This document shows positions 1 to 8,992 of a DNA stretch of 64,000 nt, piece by piece. Within the stretch, counting starts at the first letter, position 1. Each line of letters starts with the position of its first letter. The stretch is from Paraglaciecola marina (GTDB lineage: Bacteria; Pseudomonadota; Gammaproteobacteria; Enterobacterales; Alteromonadaceae), in NCBI RefSeq assembly GCF_004360155.1, contig NZ_ML178720.1, positions 388,355-452,354 of the forward strand, written 5' to 3'. Below the pieces are notes generated by a model. The model did not search any database. It had not been told where the DNA came from and saw nothing but the letters and a program-made list of their open reading frames with translations. The translations under genes were made by a program, and so were the position numbers.

Positions 1-615
1 ATAAAACACCCGCTAATTCAACATAAAATAGGCCTAATGCGTAAAAAAGGCATAAGTAGTAAAGATTTTCGTGAGCTTGCTAGTGAAGTAGGAAACTTGC
101 TTACCTACGAGGCAACGAGAGACTTACAAACAGAACAAACAACCATTACAGCTTGGGATGGACAACAATTACAAACTGAGAAGATTAAAGGTAAAAAAAT
201 AACAGTTGTGCCCATACTAAGGGCTGGGTTAGGAATGTTGGACGGTGTACTACAACTGATCCCTAATGCAAAAATTAGCGTGGTTGGTTTATACAGAGAT
301 GAAGAAACACTGCAACCTGTAGCCTATTTCGACAAAGTAGTAAAAGATATTACCAAACGAACAGCACTAATCGTTGACCCAATGTTAGCTACGGGAGGAA
401 CGCTAATAGCCACTATTGATTTACTCAAACAAAAAGGATGTACCGATATTATGGGGTTATTTTTAGTTGCCGCCCCAGAGGGTATTGCCGCGTTAGAAGC
501 TGCACATCCAGATATAGATATTTATACTGCATCAGTAGATGAGAAACTTAACGAGCAAGGTTACATATTACCTGGACTAGGGGATGCTGGAGATAAAATT
601 TTTGGCACCCGATAA
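1..615 (+). CDS. upp: Uracil phosphoribosyltransferase, 5'-truncated by the window edge
   Basis: Converts uracil and PRPP to UMP in pyrimidine salvage; a cytoplasmic enzyme. The reading frame is open from base 1, and the residues before the first ATG at 37 ([13 protein letters not shown]) still match the conserved N-terminus of Upp (VKHPLVKHKLGLM in E. coli), so the true start lies a few codons upstream of the window. 204 codons are visible against about 208 in the family. The PRPP-binding loop [10 protein letters not shown] (about residue 128 of the visible part) and the C-terminal uracil-binding [13 protein letters not shown] are intact. It converges on dsbD with 68 bp between them. Upstream context such as a uracil permease gene cannot be seen. 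Confidence 0.96.
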   Translation: MKHPLIQHKIGLMRKKGISSKDFRELASEVGNLLTYEATRDLQTEQTTITAWDGQQLQTEKIKGKKITVVPILRAGLGMLDGVLQLIPNAKISVVGLYRDEETLQPVAYFDKVVKDITKRTALIVDPMLATGGTLIATIDLLKQKGCTDIMGLFLVAAPEGIAALEAAHPDIDIYTASVDEKLNEQGYILPGLGDAGDKIFGTR

Positions 616-683
616 AGGCTTTTAACCATTAAATTACAGGGTACTTACGTTAAACCCAAAGCTAGTACCTTACGCATTAAACA

Positions 684-2483
684 TTAAAAAATACGAGTTA
701 CGTGTTGCTCAAAGGTGCTCGCTTTCATAAACCCCGTCACTCTTGCAGAACTCAGTTCTTGGCCACTTTCATCAAAGAATAAAATCGTTGGTAAACCCAA
801 AACTGAAAAGTGCTCTTGAAATGCTAGGTTATCGGGGTTGTTATCAGTCAAATCAATTTGCATCCATACCGTATGGCTTAAAGCATCAACTACAGCTTGA
901 TCAGAAAATGTATATTTCTCAAACTCTTTACACGCCACGCACCAATCAGCATAGAGGTCTAACATGACAGTCTTTCCTTCACCATTGGCTTCAGCCAAAG
1001 CTTCTTCAAAAGCTTCAAGACTAGTAACTTGCTTAAACTTAACGTGTGAAATTTTACCAATATTATCTTCGCCAACAGTATCTTGGTAAAAAATACTGTT
1101 CGTGGTTTGATATCCATAGATTGCAGATATAAACAAACCAACAAAAATAATTAAAGCCCTAACGCCTTTGAAAAAAGACACAGCTGTGGTTTGGTTCATC
1201 ACATAAAAATAAGTAAAGCTTACTAACCCCAACAGCGACCATGCTATATCAGTTGCCACATGAGTCACTAAACGCTCAACAAACATTATGGCTACCGCCA
1301 GCATCATGAACCCAAACGCTACTTTAACAATGTTCATCCAGTGCCCAGCTTTAGGCAGCAATTTACCACCTGTGATACCAAATAAAATCAGTGGTATCCC
1401 CATGCCGAGACTTAACACATATAAAGCACTAAAACCTAAGACGAGGTCGCCACTTTGAGCAATAAATAATAAAATTCCAGTTAGTGGTGCTGTTGTACAC
1501 GGTGAGGCAACCAGGCCCGAAATAGCCCCCATTACGAGTACACCCAAATAACTACCACTGGTTTGTTTGTTACTCATTGCATTAAGTTTTTCTTGCCATG
1601 CAGATGGCAGCTGCAATTCATAAGCCCCAAACATCACAATTGCCAATAAAATAAAGATAACAATTAACGTAATTAGAATCGCCGGGTGCTGCAGGCTAGC
1701 CTGAAATTGTACCCCAGCAGAGGCCACGATTAGTCCTAATAAGGAGTAAGTGAGAGCCATGCCTTGAACGTAAATAAAAGAAAGACTGAAGGCTCTAGAG
1801 GTACTCATACTGATACCCTGGCCAATAACAATACCAGATAAAATTGGGTACATAGGAAACACGCAAGGTGTAAAAGCTAACCCCACACCTAAGCCTAAAA
1901 ATATTAGTAAGGTCCACAGCAAACTTTTTTCACTAGATAATAAGCTTGCAAGCTCAAATTGCTCTGAAACAACTGGAGCAGCAGAGTTATGATTACCGGC
2001 ATCAACTACTGAGCTATTAGCCTCATTAGCAATTACACTTTCTAAAAAGACTTCTTTGGTGACAGGAGGATAACAAAGACCAGCATCTGCACAGCCTTGA
2101 TAGCGAATTTTTACAACCCCATCTTTGGCTGCAAAAATTATAGGATATTGGACTTCTAATTCACCACGAAACACATCAGACAATCCAAAAAACTCATCTT
2201 CTACCTGCATCGCCTCAGGAAACACAGGTTCCCCTAACTCAGTCTGTTTTAATGCTGTCTTAAATTGCTTTTTATATAAATAATAGTCATCTGCAATTTT
2301 CCACTTTAATATCAATTGACCACTTCTTTGTTCAAAATCAAACTGAAAGGCCTCGTCTACTTTCAAAAACTCAGGCTCGTCTGCAAATAAATCAGCCAAT
2401 GGGTCTACCGATTGCGCAAAGCTACCCAAGCAAAACAAACTAGAAAAAACAAATAAAATGACACGATTAGCAACTAAGTTCAT
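684..2483 (-). CDS. dsbD: Thiol:disulfide interchange protein DsbD
   Basis: Inner-membrane reductase that carries electrons from cytoplasmic thioredoxin to periplasmic DsbC, DsbG and cytochrome c maturation factors. The 599 residues show a signal peptide (1-23), a periplasmic immunoglobulin-like N-domain with the cysteine pair in YQGCADAGLCYPP, eight predicted membrane segments carrying the paired cysteines of FTPCVFPMYP and ASPCTTAPLTG, and a C-terminal thioredoxin domain with WCVACK near residue 513. All three redox cysteine pairs are therefore present, and the length is normal. The ATG at 2483 has an AAGAG-like ribosome site upstream. cutA, the usual enterobacterial neighbour, is not next to it. 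Confidence 0.96.
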   Translation of the reverse strand: MNLVANRVILFVFSSLFCLGSFAQSVDPLADLFADEPEFLKVDEAFQFDFEQRSGQLILKWKIADDYYLYKKQFKTALKQTELGEPVFPEAMQVEDEFFGLSDVFRGELEVQYPIIFAAKDGVVKIRYQGCADAGLCYPPVTKEVFLESVIANEANSSVVDAGNHNSAAPVVSEQFELASLLSSEKSLLWTLLIFLGLGVGLAFTPCVFPMYPILSGIVIGQGISMSTSRAFSLSFIYVQGMALTYSLLGLIVASAGVQFQASLQHPAILITLIVIFILLAIVMFGAYELQLPSAWQEKLNAMSNKQTSGSYLGVLVMGAISGLVASPCTTAPLTGILLFIAQSGDLVLGFSALYVLSLGMGIPLILFGITGGKLLPKAGHWMNIVKVAFGFMMLAVAIMFVERLVTHVATDIAWSLLGLVSFTYFYVMNQTTAVSFFKGVRALIIFVGLFISAIYGYQTTNSIFYQDTVGEDNIGKISHVKFKQVTSLEAFEEALAEANGEGKTVMLDLYADWCVACKEFEKYTFSDQAVVDALSHTVWMQIDLTDNNPDNLAFQEHFSVLGLPTILFFDESGQELSSARVTGFMKASTFEQHVTRIF

Positions 2484-2765
2484 GAACTACTCTTTTTAAT
2501 TAAACAGTAACTAGGACAATATACATATTGTAAATATCCCAAAGTTAAGCGTGTAAGCTTAAAAATATATTAAGAAAGTAAACTTTTAGTTAAAGACCCT
2601 TACTAATCTAAGAGTCTTTCAACAGCCCCTACCACAAACAAAAGCAATATTTTGTAACAAAGCGACTCTTGGTTTATTCCAAGCTGAGCCCATTATAATA
2701 ACAAATACACAGACTCTGGTATCAGTTAAAATAATACTTGGGTATACCATGATAAAGAGGCATTT

Positions 2766-3266
2766 TTGGCTAAATTATTTCTACTTTTCGCAATATTACC
2801 TATTGCTGAAATCGCGATACTAATCAATGTGGGTGAATTAATTGGAGGCTGGTATACCATTGCCATCGTCATTTTTACCGCTTTTGTAGGAGCCCGTTTA
2901 GTTAGACAACAAGGCCTGACAACACTCACTCAAGCCCAGCAAAAAATGCAAACAGGGGTTATGCCAGGCCAAGAAATGGCTGAGGGTATACTCCTAGCAA
3001 TCGCGGGGGTCCTTTTAGTTACGCCAGGGTTTATTACTGATATTGTAGGTTTTCTACTAACTCTGCCTATGACTAGGCCTATTATTGCTAGTAATTTGTT
3101 AAAACGACTGATTATTAAAACTGCAGAGCCCTCTTTTCACAATGGCTTTCAATCACCCCCACATTCAAAGCAAAACTCAGAAGATATTATTGAAGGTGAG
3201 TTTGAGCGCAAAGAATCGCCTTCTGGCAAACCAAGACTCAATGACGATTTAAATAAGCCAGATTAG
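2766..3266 (+). CDS. fxsA: FxsA family membrane protein
   Basis: Small cytoplasmic-membrane protein. E. coli FxsA was named because its overproduction relieves F-plasmid exclusion of phage T7; its normal role is not settled. The start is TTG: the frame opens MAKLFLLFAILPIAEI, and AAAGAGG ends about six bases upstream, whereas the nearby ATG at 2750 is in another frame. Three or so hydrophobic segments are visible (residues 3-22, 25-45 and 75-100), with the conserved LLVTPGFITDIVGFLL of the family. The charged tail from about 120 is cytoplasmic and poorly conserved. At 166 residues it is of usual length. groES-groEL, a common neighbour, does not follow. Confidence 0.88.
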   Translation: MAKLFLLFAILPIAEIAILINVGELIGGWYTIAIVIFTAFVGARLVRQQGLTTLTQAQQKMQTGVMPGQEMAEGILLAIAGVLLVTPGFITDIVGFLLTLPMTRPIIASNLLKRLIIKTAEPSFHNGFQSPPHSKQNSEDIIEGEFERKESPSGKPRLNDDLNKPD

Positions 3267-3429
3267 ATTCCAGAAATTAATGATATGGGAAATCCAAAAC
3301 AGCGCACCTAGCTCTATATAAACTCTTGTGGCCTGATATCTGCTTCAACAAACTCAGATTTAGTATGTTTTACTTTAAAAAAATAAGGTAAATCCCTACA
3401 CCCCTTTAAAGACAGACTGAGGAAAAGAT

Positions 3430-5604
3430 ATGAGTGGATTAACATCTCGTAAAAACGCTATAACAGAAATTACCAATCGCGCACCTAAATCGTGCAAAAC
3501 ACCAGAACCATTGAGCAAAATTTGGGCGAGCGATGTTTTTGGCTTAGCGGCTATGGAAGAAGCATTATCTAAAAACGCCTTTAAAGCTATCAAGAAGACA
3601 GTTCAAACCGGCGCTCCACTTGATACAGCTACCGCAGACGTTGTTGCTGCCGCGATGAAAGATTGGGCTATCGCCAAGGGTGTTAAGTTTTTCTCGCATA
3701 TCTTCTACCCAATGACCAATATCACGGCTGAAAAACATGATGGTTTTATCATCACCAATTCAGACGGCGGAGCGATTACAGAATTTACAGGTAGCTTGTT
3801 GATAAAAGGCGAGCCTGATGGTTCTTCTTTCCCTAATGGTAGCTTGCGTATGACTAACGCAGCCCGTGGCTACACAGCATGGGATCCCACCAGTCCTGCA
3901 TATGTAATGAAAACCGCCAATGGCGCAACATTAATGATCCCAAGCGTATTTATGTCTTGGACAGGCGAAGCACTAGATAAGAAAATTCCTTTGCTACGTT
4001 CAAACAAAGCAATGGATAAAGCGGCTCAAAAAGTACTAAGTTTAATGGGTGAAACTGAAATCGCTACCCTAAACTCTAGCTGTGGTGCTGAGCAAGAGTA
4101 CTTTTTAGTTGATGAACACTTTGCTAACGCTCGCCCTGACCTATTGCTCGCGGGTCGTACTTTATTTGGCGCTGCTCCAGCAAAGGGTCAACAATTTGAT
4201 GACCATTACTTTGGCGCTATACCAGCGAGAGTCCAAGTCTTTATGCAAGACTTTGAAGACAAGCTATATCGCATGGGAATTCCAGCAAAAACACACCACA
4301 ACGAAGTTGCCCCGGGCCAATTTGAAATTGCTCCTTACTTCGAAGCTGCCAACGTAGCGGCTGATCATCAACAATTACTGATGACGTTAATGAAAAGCAC
4401 AGCTAAAGAGCATGGCTTCTTGTGTTTATTACATGAAAAACCTTTTGCAGGTGTAAATGGTTCAGGTAAGCACGTTAACTGGTCAGTTGGTAATGCGACT
4501 CAAGGCAACTTGTTAGACCCAGGCAGCACACCCCATGATAACCTAAACTTCTTATTATTCTGTGGTGCTGTTATTAGAGGCGTACATAAATACGGACCAC
4601 TTTTAAGAGCGGTAATCGCATCTGCTGCAAATGACCACCGCTTAGGTGCTAATGAAGCGCCACCAGCAATATTATCAGTTTACTTGGGAACTCAATTAGA
4701 AAGTGTTTTCAATGATATAAAAGAAGGTAAGTTACTTGAGAAAGCTAAAGGCGGCTTAATGGACTTAGGTCTATCTCAAATTCTTTCTTTCGAACGCGAT
4801 CCAGGTGACCGTAACCGTACATCACCGTTTGCATTTACTGGTAACCGTTTCGAATTTAGAGCTGTAGGTTCATCGCAGTCAGTATCAGGGCCATTAGTAG
4901 CCATGAATACTATGTTAGCTGATTCACTAAGCTGGATTGCAGACAAACTAGAAGCGGTATTAGACAAAGGTGAAGACAAAACAGCTGCTGTCATCACAGT
5001 TCTTCAAGAGCTAATGGAAGAGCACGGTAATGTTATCTTCGGTGGTGACGGTTATTCAAGTGAATGGCATAAAGCTGCTGTAGAAGAACGTGGCTTGAAA
5101 AACATTCCAACCACTGCCGATGCGCTACCTGCATTTAAAGAAGAATCTGTGGTTAAACTTTTTGAATCGACTGGCGTTCTATCTCCAGCAGAACTGGCTA
5201 GCCGTTTTGAAGTATACGCAGAGCAATATATCCTATCTATTGAAGTAGAAGCTAAGTTAGTAATTGGCATGGCCAGTACTAGAATATATCCAGCGACTAT
5301 TGAATATCTAGATAGTTTATCTAGCACAGCTACCAACCTTAGTAAGTTGAATATCACAATTAGTCACAATAGTATTGACGAAATTGCCGCTGAAACAGAC
5401 GCTATGATGGCTGCTGTACGTAAACTTAAAGAAGCGATTGAGGTTGAGGAATTTGACTCTGTTGAAGCTCACCTTAATTATTGTGCAGATACACTTTGTC
5501 CGTTAATGCTAGAGGTACGTACTCATGCAGATGCACTAGAATTAGTAGTCTCTGATGACTTATGGCCTTTACCTAAGTATCAAGAAATGTTGTTTATCAA
5601 GTAA
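3430..5604 (+). CDS. glnN: Type III glutamine synthetase (GSIII)
   Basis: Makes glutamine from glutamate, ammonia and ATP. At 724 residues it is far longer than the 470-residue GlnA (type I) and matches the GSIII class: the N-terminal GSIII domain (about 20-180) includes KGVKFFSHIFYPMTN, and the catalytic barrel carries EQEYFLVD, HHNEVAPGQFE, the GVNGSGKHVNWS nucleotide/metal loop and FAFTGNRFEFRAVGSS. These are the GSIII versions of the GS motifs. A GAGGA ribosome site precedes the ATG by six bases, and a strong terminator follows. GSIII is best known from Bacteroidetes and cyanobacteria and is less common in gammaproteobacteria, so ancient transfer is possible. No adjacent nitrogen regulator is visible. 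Confidence 0.95.
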   Translation: MSGLTSRKNAITEITNRAPKSCKTPEPLSKIWASDVFGLAAMEEALSKNAFKAIKKTVQTGAPLDTATADVVAAAMKDWAIAKGVKFFSHIFYPMTNITAEKHDGFIITNSDGGAITEFTGSLLIKGEPDGSSFPNGSLRMTNAARGYTAWDPTSPAYVMKTANGATLMIPSVFMSWTGEALDKKIPLLRSNKAMDKAAQKVLSLMGETEIATLNSSCGAEQEYFLVDEHFANARPDLLLAGRTLFGAAPAKGQQFDDHYFGAIPARVQVFMQDFEDKLYRMGIPAKTHHNEVAPGQFEIAPYFEAANVAADHQQLLMTLMKSTAKEHGFLCLLHEKPFAGVNGSGKHVNWSVGNATQGNLLDPGSTPHDNLNFLLFCGAVIRGVHKYGPLLRAVIASAANDHRLGANEAPPAILSVYLGTQLESVFNDIKEGKLLEKAKGGLMDLGLSQILSFERDPGDRNRTSPFAFTGNRFEFRAVGSSQSVSGPLVAMNTMLADSLSWIADKLEAVLDKGEDKTAAVITVLQELMEEHGNVIFGGDGYSSEWHKAAVEERGLKNIPTTADALPAFKEESVVKLFESTGVLSPAELASRFEVYAEQYILSIEVEAKLVIGMASTRIYPATIEYLDSLSSTATNLSKLNITISHNSIDEIAAETDAMMAAVRKLKEAIEVEEFDSVEAHLNYCADTLCPLMLEVRTHADALELVVSDDLWPLPKYQEMLFIK

Positions 5605-5631
5605 TCAAAACATAAATTTCAAATCTACAAG

Positions 5632-5657
5632 AAAAAGAGCTCCGGCTCTTTTTCTTT
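5632..5657 (+). terminator. Rho-independent terminator after glnN
   Basis: AAAAAGAGC, a four-base loop (TCCG), then GCTCTTTTT and a further T-rich run. It sits 28 bp past the glnN stop and separates glnN from the small parvulin gene. Confidence 0.9.
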
Positions 5658-5726
5658 TTTTAAAGCTGCTAACTGCTAAACTCCTCCGTATTACACTCAA
5701 CAATACATACCCCGCGGATATATACA

Positions 5727-6002
5727 ATGAAAGCCTGCGCCTGCCATATTCTAGTAAAAGACCAAGCATTAGCTGAAAAACTAAAGTTACAACTTAAAAA
5801 AGGGGAAGACTTTCATAAGCTAGCTAAAAAGCATTCAATCTGTCCCTCAGGCAAGCGAGGTGGCGATTTAGGAGAGTTTAGTCCAGGTTCTATGGTTAAA
5901 GCTTTTGACAATGTGGTATTTAAAAAAGAAATTTTAACCGTACATGGGCCCGTAAAAACAAAGTTTGGTTACCACCTAATTAAAACTTTATATAGAAACT
6001 AA
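5727..6002 (+). CDS. ppiC: Parvulin-type peptidyl-prolyl cis-trans isomerase
   Basis: A 91-residue stand-alone rotamase of the PpiC class, expected to isomerise X-Pro bonds in the cytoplasm since there is no signal peptide. The whole protein is one parvulin domain: [13 protein letters not shown] at the N-terminus, [23 protein letters not shown] in the middle (read as two adjoining motifs), the [11 protein letters not shown] segment and the C-terminal [10 protein letters not shown]. These match E. coli PpiC (93 residues) in order and length. It lies between two strong terminators, so it is probably transcribed alone. Confidence 0.93.
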   Translation: MKACACHILVKDQALAEKLKLQLKKGEDFHKLAKKHSICPSGKRGGDLGEFSPGSMVKAFDNVVFKKEILTVHGPVKTKFGYHLIKTLYRN

Positions 6003-6020
6003 TCACAATTATTAGGCAAT

Positions 6021-6046
6021 AAAAAAGCTCCTTTTAGGAGCTTTCT
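6021..6046. terminator. Bidirectional terminator between ppiC and arcA
   Basis: AAAGCTCCT, a three-base loop, AGGAGCTTT, with A-runs before and T-rich sequence after. It can serve both convergent genes. Confidence 0.88.
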
Positions 6047-6075
6047 TAAATTTTATAATAGGTTTGTAGTGATAA

Positions 6076-6783
6076 TTATGAATCTACAGAGCCACAAAAA
6101 CGGTAACCTTCTCCGTGAATAGTAACAATCAAATCATCCGCATTCACTTCTGACTCAAAGTGCTTACGTATGCGTCGTATAGTAACATCTACTGTACGGT
6201 CATTCGGACGCAATTCACGCCCCGTCATTTCCATAATTAACTGTTCTCTAGTCAGTATTTTACCTGGATTATTTAAGAACAAATGCAATGCTCTAAATTC
6301 ACTACGAGGTAAACGGAATTCTTTCGTACTTGGAGATATTAAGCTGCGGCTGTCACCATCTAACGTCCAACCATTAAAGCTGACTCGGCTAGGCAAGTCA
6401 TCATCTTCACTACTGTTGGTAGTTCGTGTTAATAAGTTTCTAGCTCTAATAGTTAATTCACGTGGATTAAATGGCTTAGTTAGATAGTCATCTGCGCCGA
6501 TTTCTAATCCTAAAATACGATCTACGTCGTTATCTCTACCGGTTAAAAATATTAGTCCGATATTTTTACGACCGCGTACTTCTCGGGCCAAAATCAAACC
6601 GTTTTTACCCGGAAGGTTAATATCCATAATGACTAAATTGATAGTGTTGTTTTCAAAGAAGTCATGCATTTGCTCGCCGTTCTCAGCTTCGAATACATTG
6701 TACCCTTCTGCTTCGAACAAGCTTTTTAAAGTGGTACGAGTAACGACTTCGTCTTCAACAATTAATACGTTAGGAGTCTGCAT
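6076..6783 (-). CDS. arcA: Response regulator ArcA
   Basis: Cytoplasmic OmpR-family regulator of respiratory metabolism under low oxygen. The receiver domain (1-120) has the acidic pair ED at 10-11, the phospho-acceptor Asp54 in [12 protein letters not shown], Thr at about 81 in FLTGRDND and Lys in [11 protein letters not shown]. The DNA-binding winged helix (135-233) includes [17 protein letters not shown]. The length (235) and the start [12 protein letters not shown] closely match E. coli ArcA (238). Its partner kinase ArcB is not in the window. The histidine kinase upstream at 6909 is of another type, 125 bp away on the same strand. Confidence 0.96.
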   Translation of the reverse strand: MQTPNVLIVEDEVVTRTTLKSLFEAEGYNVFEAENGEQMHDFFENNTINLVIMDINLPGKNGLILAREVRGRKNIGLIFLTGRDNDVDRILGLEIGADDYLTKPFNPRELTIRARNLLTRTTNSSEDDDLPSRVSFNGWTLDGDSRSLISPSTKEFRLPRSEFRALHLFLNNPGKILTREQLIMEMTGRELRPNDRTVDVTIRRIRKHFESEVNADDLIVTIHGEGYRFCGSVDS

Positions 6784-6908
6784 GATTCGGGCCTAGTTAA
6801 AAATTTGTGTAAAAGTTTATCAGAAAATATCTAAAAATCAGTAGCATAATTACATATTAAGTAAAAAATAGCGCATTTAAACACAGGAAAATAGTCTTCT
6901 TTGTTTAT

Positions 6909-8558
6909 TTATTTAAAAGTACTAGCATTTACATGCTTCGAATCGACTATTTTCACTGGAAACATAATAGAAAAATGCACCCCGTGATCTTCTTCACTTA
7001 CAATTGAAATCGAACCATTTAAACCTTGAGTCACCAGATTGTAGACTAAATGCATCCCTAGTCCACTTCCCCCCTGTCCGCGCTTAGTCGTAACAAAAGG
7101 GTCAAAGATTCGCTTACACAATTGTTCAGGAATACCTTTTCCATTATCTACGAAGTCGATTTTGACCTTACTATTTTCAATTAGTTCTATTTTAATATTA
7201 ATATCACCTTCTCCCATGCCTTCAAAGCCATGAATAATGGAGTTCATAATTAAATTAATCATAATTTGATTAATAGGTCCCGCTTTTGACTCAACTATAA
7301 GGTCATCAGAACAAGCAATATGTATTTTGTAAGGCGTTTTCTTCAACGTAGGGCCCATTGAAATCAGAATTTCGCTCATCAAGTTCGAAAATGAAAATAC
7401 TCTGCTACTCTCTGAAGACTGATCAACCGCCACTTGTTTAAAACTAGAAATTAACTCAGCAGCTCTATTTAAATTTCGATAAATAATATTGAGATTTTCT
7501 TCACCTTCATCAATAAATTTAGTCAAAGCACTCGCTTTGAGGGTTTTACCTTCAAAAGCTACTCGCATTTCTGCAAGCCTATCTAACATCATAGTAGAGG
7601 CTGTCACCCCTAAGCCAATTGGAGTATTAACTTCATGTGCAACACCAGCAACCATGTCCCCCAAAGAAGCCATTTTTTCATTTTGTACAATTTGTCTTTG
7701 AAATTGATGTAACTGCTCTAGGGTATGAATAAGTTCACTATTTGCTTCTTTTAAGGCCAAAGTACGCTGTTGCACTTTTCCCTCCAGACTTACAGTCAAC
7801 TTAAGCTGTTCTGCCTCGGCTTGTGCTTGCTTATCTATATATTCTTGAGTATTGAACAACATTCCATTGAAGGCACTACCTAATATGTCTAACTCCTTAA
7901 TACCATGTGCATCTACTCTACTTGAGTAATCTTTGGTTCTAGAGATACGTTGCACCAGCTTACCCATACCTTCTATAGGGGAAGTAATTGATCGTTGCAA
8001 TTTAAAAACTAAAAGAAAGCACACCGCTAAACAAAGTAAAAATACCCCAAGGGTGATAATAAAAGAGCGTGTAATTAGTAAATCTAGAGAGGCAACTGAA
8101 GACCTAATATAGACGTAACCAATCAGTTTATCTTCTAAATAGATGGGCCTGACTACCTCCATAACATCGAGGGATTTTTGAGGGGTAAATAACTCATTAA
8201 TTTGTGAGTACTTGGCTCTAACGGGAGCTATTCCAGTTTTATTGTAACTAGCTAACAAACTCAACTTAGGCTCATCATCCACCTTATATATATGAACATT
8301 TTCAATTGTAGGTGAAGACACTAAAGCACTTAACATTAGCTCTAAAACTCTGACATCATCTTCAACGATAAATGGTTTAGCTTGAAGCCCCGTTACCTCT
8401 GCGGCAACAACAACACTTCGTTCAAGCGTTTTTTGGTATGTCATTATTTGGCTATATAAATTAATAGAAGAAGAAAGACTTAGAGTAAGTGCAATAACGG
8501 CCATTACACCCCATAATATGAGGCTTTTAATCGAAAGAAATGTTTTCTTAGCTACCAT
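6909..8558 (-). CDS. Membrane sensor histidine kinase (HAMP, HisKA, HATPase)
   Basis: Predicted inner-membrane sensor kinase, about 549 residues from the ATG at 8558; a TTG 30 bases upstream is the alternative start, and neither has a strong ribosome site. Order: first membrane segment (about 9-30), a periplasmic sensor of about 130 residues, second segment (about 160-185), HAMP, a coiled coil, then the dimerisation helix with the phospho-acceptor His in VAGVAHEVNTP, and an ATPase domain with the N-box NLIMNSIIHG, G1 DNGKGIP and G2 GGSGLGMHLV. There is no receiver domain of its own and no clear cognate regulator beside it. ArcA downstream is not an expected partner, though shared transcription is possible. 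Confidence 0.88.
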   Translation of the reverse strand: MVAKKTFLSIKSLILWGVMAVIALTLSLSSSINLYSQIMTYQKTLERSVVVAAEVTGLQAKPFIVEDDVRVLELMLSALVSSPTIENVHIYKVDDEPKLSLLASYNKTGIAPVRAKYSQINELFTPQKSLDVMEVVRPIYLEDKLIGYVYIRSSVASLDLLITRSFIITLGVFLLCLAVCFLLVFKLQRSITSPIEGMGKLVQRISRTKDYSSRVDAHGIKELDILGSAFNGMLFNTQEYIDKQAQAEAEQLKLTVSLEGKVQQRTLALKEANSELIHTLEQLHQFQRQIVQNEKMASLGDMVAGVAHEVNTPIGLGVTASTMMLDRLAEMRVAFEGKTLKASALTKFIDEGEENLNIIYRNLNRAAELISSFKQVAVDQSSESSRVFSFSNLMSEILISMGPTLKKTPYKIHIACSDDLIVESKAGPINQIMINLIMNSIIHGFEGMGEGDINIKIELIENSKVKIDFVDNGKGIPEQLCKRIFDPFVTTKRGQGGSGLGMHLVYNLVTQGLNGSISIVSEEDHGVHFSIMFPVKIVDSKHVNASTFK

Positions 8559-8668
8559 ATGAATCTTATATTGCCCCAAATTTACCAAAATGACGATCTG
8601 GTCATTAAATTACTATCTCGCAACGAAATACTTGCATTAAATTTAGAATTAAATCAGCTAAAAGCATA

Positions 8669-8992
8669 CTAGTTCTTAACTAACTTCACTATTTCCTCTT
8701 CACTCAAACCATAGTTTATGGCCATTCGTTGTATTGAAACTTGCTGCTTAATATTCTCTACCGTATTACTCTGAGGGTTAAAATTTCTATTTATATCACT
8801 CAAACAAATGCATATAACTTGATGTTTGGCGATCCCCAGAGACGGCACTGCTAACGCCGCTCTTTTATATATTAGGTGAGGGCAGCTAGAAGTTCGACTT
8901 GGGGCTTGAAGACATTCTTTTGTTATAGCCCATGAGTTCCCCACAACCCAAAAGCTCAAAACAATAAAACTTGTCGGAACCCTTAAATTCAT
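8669..8992 (-). CDS. Small secreted cysteine-containing protein of unknown function
   Basis: 107 residues that I do not recognise. A cleavable signal peptide is likely (MNLRVPTSFIVLSFWVVGNSWA). The mature part has five cysteines, including CICLSD, a hydrophobic AALAVPSLG stretch and a C-terminal helix LSEEEIVKLVKN. Its ATG overlaps the stop of glgA by one base (TAATG), so it is probably translationally coupled to glycogen synthase even though that enzyme is cytoplasmic. Codon use does not stand out by eye. Confidence 0.62.
   Translation of the reverse strand: MNLRVPTSFIVLSFWVVGNSWAITKECLQAPSRTSSCPHLIYKRAALAVPSLGIAKHQVICICLSDINRNFNPQSNTVENIKQQVSIQRMAINYGLSEEEIVKLVKN

Noticed and set aside
37..615. 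upp as a complete gene starting at the first ATG
   Set aside because: Codons before this ATG still match the conserved Upp N-terminus, so the gene is cut by the window edge.
640..669. GGTACT/AGTACC inverted repeat between upp and dsbD as terminator
   Set aside because: Long 18-base loop and no T-run on either strand.
6076..8558. arcA and the neighbouring kinase as a cognate two-component pair
   Set aside because: The regulator is ArcA by close similarity, whose partner is the hybrid kinase ArcB; this kinase lacks receiver and Hpt domains and is 125 bp away.
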